DNA of 64,000 bases from Syngnathus acus (Eukaryota > Chordata > Actinopteri > Syngnathiformes > Syngnathidae). Each line of letters opens with the position of its first letter. Position 1 is the stretch's first letter. The notes beneath the pieces were generated by a model. The model was not told where the DNA came from. It ran no database searches and worked only from the letters and a program-made list of their open reading frames with translations. Both the position numbers and the translations under genes were made by a program. Shown one piece after another: positions 12,838 through 22,154 of this stretch. Where the stretch lies: contig NC_051096.1 in the NCBI RefSeq assembly GCF_901709675.1, positions 4,491,001-4,555,000 of the forward strand, written 5' to 3'.

Positions 12838-13547
12838 TGTCCGACTTTTGAATGCAAGTCATTTCGAGGTGGCGAAAAGTACATGATTTCACCATTTCGT
12901 ATTGCAACACTGCCACCTGCCGGATTTTAAGTGAACTACGTTATCTACATTATGCAGACCGCAAATACACTACTGTCAATAACAATAAAAATAATAATGA
13001 TAATGATTATTATAGTACTCAATAAGAATATTAATAATTATTATTTATTATTGTTCTTGACATATGTAGTGTACATATAACAATAATAATAATAATAGTG
13101 ATAATAATAATAATTTAAAAAAGTAAAAAAAAAAAAAATAGTCCCAATGATCGTCACACATTATTATAATAATAATTATTATTATTATTACGATTGTTAT
13201 TATGATTGTTATTGACAGTAGTGTATTTGCGGACTGTGTAGTGTAGATGACAATGTAGTTCACTTAAAATCCGGCAGATGGCAGTGTTTCAATAGGAAAT
13301 GGTGAAATCATGTTATTTTCGCTACCTCGAAATGACTTGCCTTCAAAAGTCGGAAAGTATTAATACTAATACTAATACTAATACTAGTACTGATAAATTT
13401 ACGTTAGTTATTGACATCAGTAGTGTATTTGCGGACTGTATAATGTAATGATAATGTAGTTCACTTAAAATCCGGCAGATGGCAGTATTTCAATAGGAAA
13501 TGGTGAAATCATGTACTTTTCGCTACCTCGAAATGACTTCTTCAAAT
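12838..13547. mobile_element. Inverted-repeat MITE complex with a duplicated right arm
   Basis: A left arm of about 150 bp (12840-12990, starting CCGACTTTTGAATGCAAG) recurs inverted at about 13200-13357. It recurs a second time in that same inverted orientation at about 13402-13547. The arms share blocks such as GTAGTTCACTTAAAATCCGG, AGTGTATTTGCGGACTGT and CGCTACCTCGAAATGACTT. The centre (12990-13200) is an AAT/ATT microsatellite. Another ATT run precedes the left arm at 12781-12830, and an AATACT hexamer repeat (13361-13395) separates the two right arms. There is no coding capacity and the superfamily is unassigned. A partial copy is at 32483-32577. Confidence 0.75.
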
Positions 13548-15170
13548 GTCTACTGGCTGAACTAAACTGTTTTCAGAATTCATTTATGGTTTCATCTTAA
13601 CGTCCATGTACTCATTAGCAGACTGTTATCAAGCCTGACAAGAAAAGCCATTTTAGGCCGTGCTCATCACTGATTTGTAAAAATAACTATATTAATAAAT
13701 CTAATTTTGCATATTTTCAATTTTCTGCAGTTTATCTGAAATTCCACAAGGGACAAAAATCTCCTCTAGTTGTCAATATTAAGTCTTCAGATTATAAAAC
13801 CACTATGGCACAAAAATCACACAGAGTTGCTTTCACTGCCTCCAGCAAGTCTTTAATAGTGATGGGCAAACTGAAAAGTGTGACATCGTCACTTGAAGTA
13901 AAAATGAGATGTGGGGGAAATGGAGCACAAAAGAACACAAATCACTTTTACCTCCCACACTTTTTCCCCTCCCTCACAATGTTAACTGAATGTACGAAGC
14001 CACAACAACAGTGTTCCAGGTAGGTCACATGATAGCACAAACATGATCAAAATGATTCACATTCACAAAATCCTACCTGGTTGGAAAAATAAGAGCAAAA
14101 ATAGAAAAATACTGTCATTAAATCCACAAATAAATACATGAAGGAAGAACACAATCAAAGTGACAACCTGCCGTTTCATCACAATTGGCCTTGTAAACTC
14201 TACACCATTGATACGTTCTAATGACACAAAAAAAAAACAATTAAACAGCACCCGTTTATAAAACAAAAATGCTAATTACATCAATTGGAGTAAAAATGGA
14301 AAAAACACACACCACACTTGGCACTTAACTAAACAAAGCAACATTCCTCTGTAAGTTAATGTACATTTCTGTAAACAAAGAGACGCCTTTTTTTTTTTAG
14401 GCATAAGGAGACAATCAGTTTGGTTGTTGTTTGGCACACCAACACTGTGTCACTAGGAAAATGTGAGTTTCCCTTTCGGAGAAAACTCAGGCTATCAGAT
14501 TAAATTTGGGTAATTGCAAAACAAATTCTTGATGGAGCTGGTGACACTTAAATGTATTTTGCCTTTAGATACGAAAAACAGCCAAAAGAATGCGGCTGCG
14601 GCGTTTCGAAAATTTAATTCAAAGGCACTGAAATATCGGGGGAAAAAAAAAAAAAAAAAACTGTAACGACCTGTTACTGAGACATCATTAAATTCGTTGA
14701 AGGACATTTATGTTGGAATTTGGTCCACGTGAAAAAGTATTTGCAGCAAACAAAATAATACTCCGTATATTTTGGCAGTGCCGTGATTACAGCATTTAAA
14801 TAATCGATTAATCGAGTGAAAATGATACTTTCACCATTGCTTAACGTTAGCAGAGATCTAAAAGCATGAATACTTATACATTCATGTATATTTTAGGTGC
14901 CTTTAAGTGAAAAATGATAAATTAAAGCCCAAGTTGACTCATGAGAAACAGTAGAGGAAAAACAAAAATGAACAATGTTTCTTTCTTCATTTGGCTAACA
15001 CATGATTCCTCTTCCCACCCGTTAATTTGAATAATTAAACCAGCAGAACAAAAAAATACTCCTTTCAAATGTAGATATGTTGTGTCCCTCAGTGCAACAT
15101 CTGTCAGAGGCTTGTAAACTCAGAATGACCCGAACAGAAACAAAGAGATTTTTTTAAAAAAACAGTCCAG
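13548..15170 (-). other. maco1: Probable macoilin 3' UTR and flank
   Basis: Lies immediately downstream of the macoilin stop on the minus strand. It is AT-rich and without a coding exon, and holds A-runs including one of about 18 bp at 14643-14660. On the minus strand a possible poly(A) signal of the ATTAAA type sits near 13852. If used, the 3' UTR would be about 1.3 kb. The end is inference. Confidence 0.4.
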
Positions 15171-18100
15171 TCATTTTTTGAGGGGCTGGTAAACTGAGGC
15201 ATTGGGGTCCAGGGAGGAGGAACTATTGTCCATAAACTTGGAGGAGTAGTGCGGGGTCACCGGGTTCAAGTTGCTGCTGTCTGACGAGTACGAGAGAGTG
15301 GGCATCACTGCCATCACTTCTGCTATCTTCTGCTTCAGCTCGGCGATCTCTTGCTCCCTCTGGTGGATCTGGCCTGAATAACCAGGAAGTGACAGAACCG
15401 TGAGGAACAAAAGCTGGGGAGCCACGCACTCCAACTTCCTACCTTGTGCGATCTCCAGCTGCCTCTTGGCATCGCCCAGCGCCGAGAACAGATCCAGCTT
15501 GATCCGGGTCTCGGCGCTCAGGCTGTTCTCCAGGTGCTGCGTCTTCTCCTGCATGGCTGACAGCGCCGACATCAGCACCTCCGTGTCCTTCTCGTTCTCT
15601 TTGTACTTGCGCAACTCCTGCAGACGAGATCCTCCGGTTGGAATCGATATGAAACGGGAAAGGGTGTGTACTTCTCGAACCTACCTGGCACCTGCCCTCC
15701 AGATCCCGAATCTGCTCCTCTTTGACTTTTATGTCCATGCTGAGCTTCTTGCACTCCGTCTCCAGCTCTCTGATACGACCGCGCAAGGAATCATTCGACT
15801 CCACTCTGGAAGACCAAAGAAGAATCTTAGCGATCTTTTGTGTGTTCCTGCCTGCTTCGATTTTCTGTACCTGGTGGCCGCGGCTAACGCCACCGCTCTT
15901 GCGGCCGTGGCCTCCTCCATCTTTTTCCTCTTCCTCTCCTCGGCCAGCTGTTTTTCCGCCAGGACCCGCGCCTCCTGCTCGGCTTTTAGCCTCTTCTCCA
16001 GCTGGGAGATGGTCTGCTTGTCCTTCTGCTTGGCTTGGACGGAGCTGTGGAGCCTGCCGGTAGTGGATCAGAACATTAAATCCTTGACAAAGACATTTGC
16101 GGTGTATAAGATGATGGATCGCTCGGGTCTCCTACTTGTTCTGGAGCAGTTCATTGTCCTGCTGGAGCTGGCCCAGTTCCGAGCGAAGGCTGCGGTCTTG
16201 GCTGCTCAGAGAGGACAGCTGACTCCGCAAATCCGACTCCACCTGCCTGTTGGCTTGCAAGTCCGCCTTGAGGCGCTTCACGTCCTGCTCCATCCTTTCC
16301 GTATCGTTCCGGATCAAATGATGTCATGATCAATTTGAGCACAGTAAGTACTTTTCTTTTATCCGACGTTCATCTCTTACCGTACTAAAGCGTCCATCTT
16401 CCCCAGCTGGTTGTTGGGGATGCAGTTTTCCAACGGGTCCTTTGGACTTTTCCCACCCCCCTTCTGCTTTCTGTCATTCTTACTCGACGCCGTGGGAATG
16501 TTGCCGTTACTAAAAGTGTGATTCCGCGGCGATGAGTTACAGACTCCGCCTCCTGAGGCGTTTTTGTAGTTTTTCCCACTCGCCGCCACTTCTTCTTTAA
16601 CAGCGGTCAGGGCGTTGGAGTCGCCGTGCGCATTCTCCGCCCCCGCCACGTCGTTGCTCAGTTTCTTTACCCTGATATAGTTCTCGATATATTCCGTCTC
16701 CTGTAGTTTGGAGTCCATTGAGTGTATAATGTTGTTATTATTGATTCCAATTGTGTTTTGTTTTTTGCCTTCACGCTCTTTTGCAGAACCGTCCTTCCCT
16801 TTTTCCCTGTACTCCAGTTCCGGTAATGGGACTGAAGTGTTTTTCTTATTCGGGGGTCCTCCGTTTTGAGACCCGACGGAAGGTTCTGTTTCTGAAATCC
16901 CTTTTGCTGAAACAGAAGGACGAACAGAGACTCACATTAGAAGAATTTTTTGCATCTTTCTTCTGGACAAAAGTGAATTTGTGTGTGCACATCTCACCCT
17001 CCTCTGCCTCCCTCTCTTGTCGTTGCAGCATCTGCTGCTCAGGTGGAAGAGCCTGTTGCAGCAGCTCCATGTAGAACTCGTTCTCCTTTTGCACCTCCTT
17101 CTGTTTCCTTAGCCGCATCTTGTAGCTCACGTAGCTCTTAAAGCCAAAGCCCAGAGTTACCACTGGGTAGCCAATACTGTCAAGGAAGACAAATATGGAT
17201 AAATAATTGCAACACTGCTGGACGGCATTTAGATACACTTTACCAGTGAGCAGCAAAAGGTCGACACAGGTCAACATGAAAGTTCTTCAGGTCTTTGAAC
17301 CGGATGGCGGCTTCGATGTACACAAACAGGATCCACAACGACACAGTTGGGAGACACACTCCTCTTTCTGCGTGCAACACACATGCACACAAAGTAAATT
17401 GCAGATGATTTATTTTTTCAGGTCAGAACTTTATTGCAAATAAAGCTAACCTGTGTGCCACACATATTGGACCCATACATAGGTGCTGGCAGCAAAGAAG
17501 AGCCACTGGACAGGGATGAAGAGGAGGCAAATGATGTCTGACGTGAGGGCCACAAACACAAAGAAGAATGAGAAGGCCTGAAACAGAGATGGGAAAAGAA
17601 AATGTTAATCAGGCTATAAAACGCGCAGCTATAAATAAGCACTTTCCATGCAAACCTCATAAGACAGGAGGGAGTGATTAGGGGATTTTAATCTTTGTCA
17701 TTAAAACAACAAAGAAACACACCCTTACCAGACCCTGATATCTGTAGGAATCGTAGACGCTGCGGATGAAAAGCCAGAATGGCCACAGGTACTCAAACCT
17801 GAACTCCAACACAAAGTCAGCAAGTAGAACTAACACCCACACCACCAGAAACTTCAGATATAGGAATGTACTGCAGGGAGAGGAAGACAAAAGACACAAT
17901 GGAGATAATTATGCTTCAAATTGTTGGGTGCATATTTATATTACATGGCAATTTTGCAATATTTGCAATTGAACATTTATTCATCTTGTGATGGAAAATA
18001 CATAAATTGTAAAGAAAAAAACAAGATTAAGCTGTTGCATATTGGTTTGTGTAATAATTTGTAATTATAGGCTAATTATGCAACAATAATATTTGTGAAA

Positions 18101-18585
18101 AGTGTGATTTATAAGAACATGTTTACAACACGTCATAAGCTTTTTTCCGCTCAAAATGTTGTAAAATAAGACTCTGCATTTCAAAATATTTACATTTTGA
18201 CATTATTATGCACTGCCAACTAAATCAATTTGAAATGATGATAATAAAAAATGTCCATCATACGGATGAGTCACACTGAGCAAACATTTAAATGCGGAGC
18301 CAGTTTTGAATGTTAGCTAGCCAGGAACAAAATAATGCACGCAAAATGAAGAAGAACGATCATTTTGCTGTTTGCATGGCTCATAATGTACAGAATGGTA
18401 AAAGATGATTTAGGCACAGCGTGCAAAAAGCTATGTTGCAAAATTGAGAGAGGCGCCATTGTTATACAATAGCGTCCCTCCGATCCATTTTTTTTTTTTC
18501 TGTACCTGCTATATATACCCTCGGTGATTCGGTTCCGTTTTAACGGCCGTCTGAGTTTGCTGCAGTCCGCATTGCGCCGCTTCAT
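15171..18585 (-). CDS. maco1: Macoilin (TMEM57), eleven coding exons
   Basis: Multipass ER/nuclear-membrane protein with a long coiled-coil tail, known for neuronal roles in C. elegans and mammals. Exons from 5' to 3' on the minus strand: 18585-18506, 17870-17729, 17577-17451, 17367-17244, 17176-16998, 16906-16381, 16294-16136, 16053-15871, 15805-15685, 15617-15443, 15373-15171. Phases agree at every junction and give 672 residues, close to the 664 recalled for human. The N-terminus is MKRRNADCSKLRRPLKRNR. Hydrophobic segments fall at about 28-50, 75-97, 98-115, 122-140 and 158-172. A serine/asparagine-rich linker covers about 218-390, with conserved GINNNNI and ENCIPNNQLGK blocks. Coiled coil covers about 393-640 and the end is DPNASVYQPLKK. 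The exon 7 acceptor is unusually pyrimidine-poor. The maco1a or maco1b paralogue is not resolved. Confidence 0.95.
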
Positions 18586-18894
18586 CCTCCCCCAGATGAT
18601 TTTGCCGATGTGTCGGTGTAGCAACAGGAGCACGGGACTGTCATTCGCTCACGCGAAATATTCACACGTCGTGAATTAGCCACCGTTGTTATTGTTTAAT
18701 ACACATGAAACAAAGAAATAAATAATAACAGTGCGCGGACTTGCCCCTCCCCTTTTCACGACACGCCGCGTTCCCTTTCGCGACGTAAGGCGTGATGACG
18801 ACATCAGAGGCGTGGCCGCGTCAAACATGGCCGCCCCCGTTGCGTGTGTCGTTTTCGCCTCACGTTGAGAGTGTATTATTGCCTGTTAATTACG
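18586..18894. promoter_or_regulatory. Divergent maco1/srfbp1 promoter interval
   Basis: Only about 310 bp separate the macoilin start codon (minus strand, 18585) from the first splice donor of srfbp1 (TTACG then GTAAGG, 18895). The interval is richer in CpG than its flanks between 18740 and 18870. It contains CCCCTCCCC (Sp1-like), TTTCGCGA (E2F-like, near 18776) and AAACATGGCCGCC (18823-18835, YY1-like). No TATA box is evident. The layout fits a CpG-type bidirectional promoter. The non-coding first exon of srfbp1 probably starts near 18800-18830. Confidence 0.6.
18827..18868 (+). other. Upstream ORF in srfbp1 first exon
   Basis: ATG at 18827 in the strong context AACATGG opens a 13-codon frame (MAAPVACVVFASR) that ends in TGA before the 18895 splice donor. 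It cannot join the main coding frame. Whether it is transcribed depends on the start site. The ATG also coincides with the YY1-like motif, so it may be only a binding site. Confidence 0.35.
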
Positions 18895-19171
18895 GTAAGG
18901 CTTGCAATAGTTAGACGTGATTTCATCGCTTTGTATTGTTTTTAGCGTGTTGATAATTTGCCGTTTAAGATGCTTATTGAAGCAACTTTGTTCAACTCCG
19001 CCCGGCAAAACGTGTTTAACGCCACCACGTTGATTCTGTCGGCACATAACGTAGCTTTCAGAAATGTTTATTATAAAAACAATTATGGAAAAACAATCGT
19101 GCTGGAAAATACATTGCAGGATGTCATTATGTAGTAAATGTGTTCATTTTTAACAGATCGACTTGGAGAAA

Positions 19172-21515
19172 ATGGCATCATATATTGAGGATAAGGAAAA
19201 GGAAGATGTAGAAAAAGAGTCAGACAATGAAGATGGAGACAACAAAGAGGAGGAGAGCGTGACAATGGAAGCAGAAGGAGAAACAGAAGATGCCAGAGAA
19301 GAGGATAAAAATGGAGGAGACTCAGAAAAAGAAGACTACAATGATGATGATGAAGAAGACGAGTCAGAACAACCCGAAGTCGAAACGGAGAAAAAGCCAG
19401 ACCAAGTAAAAACGCAGCCGGTTGTCCTGAACTTGAACAATGAGGTGGTGTTAATGAGAAAAGAGGTGAAGCGAGTGAGGGCACTGCTCAGCAGGAAGAT
19501 CATTCGACAAATTGCTCAGCTGAAGAAAAAGAAGGGGACTGAAGTGGCTGTTGAGAAGAATCAGAAGAAAGCCGCCAGATTACTGGAGGAGATCCACGCA
19601 ATGAAATCTCTCCAACCGGACCTTGTATGTAAATACGTTTTACTCCTAGAATTGCAAAAAGCGTAATTTAACCAGTCTCACTGTGATTCCTCCGTAGGTC
19701 ACCAAAATCGCCTTGCAGAAGGATCTCAATTTCAATGAAGTGTGCAAGAACCCAAAGTCCACCATGTCCGACAGAGCCGTAGCTCGCATCGCCTGCCACC
19801 CGCAGTTCAAGAAAAAGATCGAGGACATTCGGGCGGCCGTGAAGGCGTTCAGCGAGCAGAGGAAAAAGAAGCAGGTGCAACAGAAGGAGAAAAATGACCA
19901 AGTAACGGTAGCTGTGGAATCACCCGTAACGGTAGCTGTGCAATCACCGGGCGGTAAGCCTAAAAAGGTCAACAAGTGGAAGACAGTGATGCGAGAAAAA
20001 CGTTCCAAAAAAGTGAAGAAAATCACTAAAGGTGACGACAAAGACACCAAAGATCAAACTACTTCTGAACCTGATGGGGAAAAAATGGAATCCACTCAAG
20101 ATGCTCCTGCTGTTGAGAAGAAACTAATAGTGGAGCCTAATATTGTGCAACCAGCATCGGTCAAAAAGAGTGAGCCAAAAGAACGAGTAACGAAGAAACC
20201 GCCAGCTCAGGCTCAGGAGAAGAAACCCGAGAAAATCACGAAAGATGATGACCAAGACACACAAGATAAAAATACTTCTTCTGAACCTGATGAGGAAAAA
20301 ATGGAATCCACTCAAGATGCTCCTGCTGTAGAAAAGAAACCAATAGCGGATTCTAAAATTGTCCAACCGGCATCGGTCAAAGAGAGCGAGCCAAAAGAAC
20401 AGGTAAACAAGAAACAGGCTCAGGAGAAGAAACCCGAGAAAATCACTAAAGATGACGACAAAGACACAAAAGATAAAACTACTTCTGAACCTGATGGGGA
20501 CAAAATGGAATCGACTCAAGATTCAGCTCCCATTGTTGAAAAGAAACTAACAGCGGAGCCTAAAATTGTCCAACCGGCATCGGTCAAAAAGAGCGAGCCA
20601 AAAGAACAGGTAAAGAAGAAACCCGAGAAAATCACCAAAGATGACGGCAAAGACACAAAAGATAAAACTACTTCTTCTGAACCTGATCTGGAAAGAATGG
20701 AATCCACTCAAGATGCTCCTGATGTTGAAAAGAAATTAACAGCAGAGCCTAAAATTGTCCAACCAGCATCGGTCAAAAAGAGCCAGCCAAAAGAGCAGGT
20801 AAAGAAGAAACCGCCAGCTCAGACTCAGGAGAAGAAACCCGAGGTGGTGTCCAAGCCGACGAAACAAGAAGAAAGCGAATCCGATCTCTCTGACGACGAG
20901 GGCAAACCGTACTTTGATGACAGTACTGAGGAACGATTCCGCAAGCGGTCGTCCCAGGAGGAGAGCGACAATGACTTTTTTGTTGGCAAAGTGAGCAAAT
21001 TTAAGAAAAAGAAAAGCAAAAACACAGACGGCGACAAGACTGAAGAGGATTTCGGCGGAAAATCAAAGACTACCGACAAGCTTGAGTGTGAACTCGGCGA
21101 GCTTGAGTCGCGCTTAAAATCGAAAGCGCCCAAATTTCAGACTGTCTTCTGCTCTTTGTCTGAAACGAGACCCGGTCGGGGCGGAAGGGGGAAGCCGTTT
21201 AGGGGTCAAGGGAGACCGACGGGCATGGGCCGTGCCGATTTTGATAAAAACAAAAGGTTCCACAAAGAAGACGGAGACCAAACCAGGAACCCAAGGTTCA
21301 ACAGACGTTTTGATTCAGAGAGACCAAACTTTCGAGGGCGTGGCCGAGGCGATGCTGCGAGGCAGCAGGACCGGCGTGGCCCGGGCGCCGTTGCCCAGCA
21401 GGAACCACAACAGGCCCTGCATCCATCATGGGAGGCCAGTAAGAAGAGAAAAGAGCAGCAAGGAAAAATTATGGCTTTCCAAGGGAAGAAGATCAAGTTT
21501 GATGATGATGACTGA
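19172..21515 (+). CDS. srfbp1: SRFBP1 (BUD22-family nuclear protein), two coding exons
   Basis: SRF-binding protein 1 (p49/STRAP), a nuclear BUD22-domain protein linked to SRF regulation. The yeast relative acts in 18S rRNA maturation. Coding exons are 19172-19624 and 19698-21515, joined in phase 0 to 756 residues; a non-coding exon ends at 18894. Residues 1-85 are a very acidic, lysine-studded extension. The family core starts at 86 with [18 protein letters not shown] and runs through [21 protein letters not shown]. Residues about 258-532 are a four-copy repeat. [16 protein letters not shown] begins at about 555. An RG/RGG-rich segment spans about 644-710. The end is [15 protein letters not shown] and then [10 protein letters not shown]. 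Human is recalled as about 430 residues, so the repeat, the acidic head and the RG box explain the extra size. The start at 19172 is the first ATG after the acceptor at 19156. Confidence 0.92.
20017..20838 (+). repeat. Coding tandem repeat in srfbp1 (four units)
   Basis: Four head-to-tail units of about 190-213 bp start near 20017, 20229, 20436 and 20625. Each encodes a version of [49 protein letters not shown] and KKPPAQ. Copies differ by small in-frame losses (copies 3 and 4 begin after a shortened linker) and by an added Ser, yet the frame is kept throughout. The encoded protein is lysine/glutamate/proline-rich and probably disordered. Confidence 0.9.
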
Positions 21516-22000
21516 GCCATATATTGCAATCAAGTGTTTTTTTTTTTTTTTGCGCCTTTCTGGGTGTCTTCTTTCAGATCATTTATGGTAAAAATGTTAG
21601 ACAAACCTAAAAATTGCTTATATTTACAGGTCATGTTAATAAAATACCTTTTTATATGTTGTTTTTGATTTGTTTATTTGATGTTTAGAGAGGCTTATTA
21701 AAAAAAAAAAGTGACATTAAGACTACAATATTTCTGTTAAATCGTGACAACTTTTAAGGACGGAGTACTTTTTTGCCAAAATCACAAAGCTTTATTACAT
21801 TTTTTTAAGTCTTTGACTTAGGCGTATCTTGGAGATTTGAAAACAAAAGTCACATGTCTACAAAGCTCACTGCTCATTGGTTGGTAGTTTTATTGCGTCA
21901 CGGCGGAACACCTCAGGCTGCTAGCTAGGTTAGCAATCATCGGTCGTTAACTCCTGCAGAAAGAAGGTCATTATTTTACCTAAAAGTAGCTGTTAACACT
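21516..22000. other. srfbp1 3' UTR and srfbp1/e2f spacer
   Basis: AATAAA at 21638-21643 is the likely srfbp1 poly(A) signal, about 125 bp after the stop. The remaining sequence is the upstream flank of the E2F gene. It includes an inverted CCAAT box (ATTGG, 21877-21881), so the e2f promoter and the srfbp1 end lie within about 400 bp of each other. Confidence 0.55.
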
Positions 22001-22032
22001 CCGCGTTACTTTTTATGCAAAAAGTAACGCGG
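22001..22032. promoter_or_regulatory. Perfect 14-bp inverted repeat in e2f 5' flank
   Basis: CCGCGTTACTTTTT (22001-22014), a four-base spacer ATGC, then the exact reverse complement AAAAAGTAACGCGG (22019-22032). It lies about 120 bp upstream of the E2F start codon, in the likely promoter or 5' leader. As RNA it would form a stable hairpin with a tetraloop; as DNA it is a two-fold site. No known motif covers the whole palindrome. Confidence 0.8.
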
Positions 22033-22154
22033 TGCAAATACATTTGCATGTGCGTGCGTTGATAATCCCATTGTAATGTTCAAGGCAGTGTCTACGTGTG
22101 TGCTAGCGAGGCACGTTAACTGCTAGCATAATAAGAGCTGCAACATTTCTGGAC

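Noticed and set aside
15400-16329. Long plus-strand ORF (309 codons) over macoilin exons
   Set aside because: It is antisense to macoilin exons 7-10 and their introns. The GC-rich coiled-coil codons suppress stops, and the translated product resembles nothing.
19163-19171. srfbp1 start nine bases upstream of 19172
   Set aside because: The codon at 19163 is TTG, not ATG. The first ATG after the acceptor is 19172 (GAAAATGGC context).
20124-20519. Minus-strand ORFs rich in Phe/Leu opposite srfbp1
   Set aside because: They are shadow frames produced by the Lys/Glu-rich repeat on the other strand.
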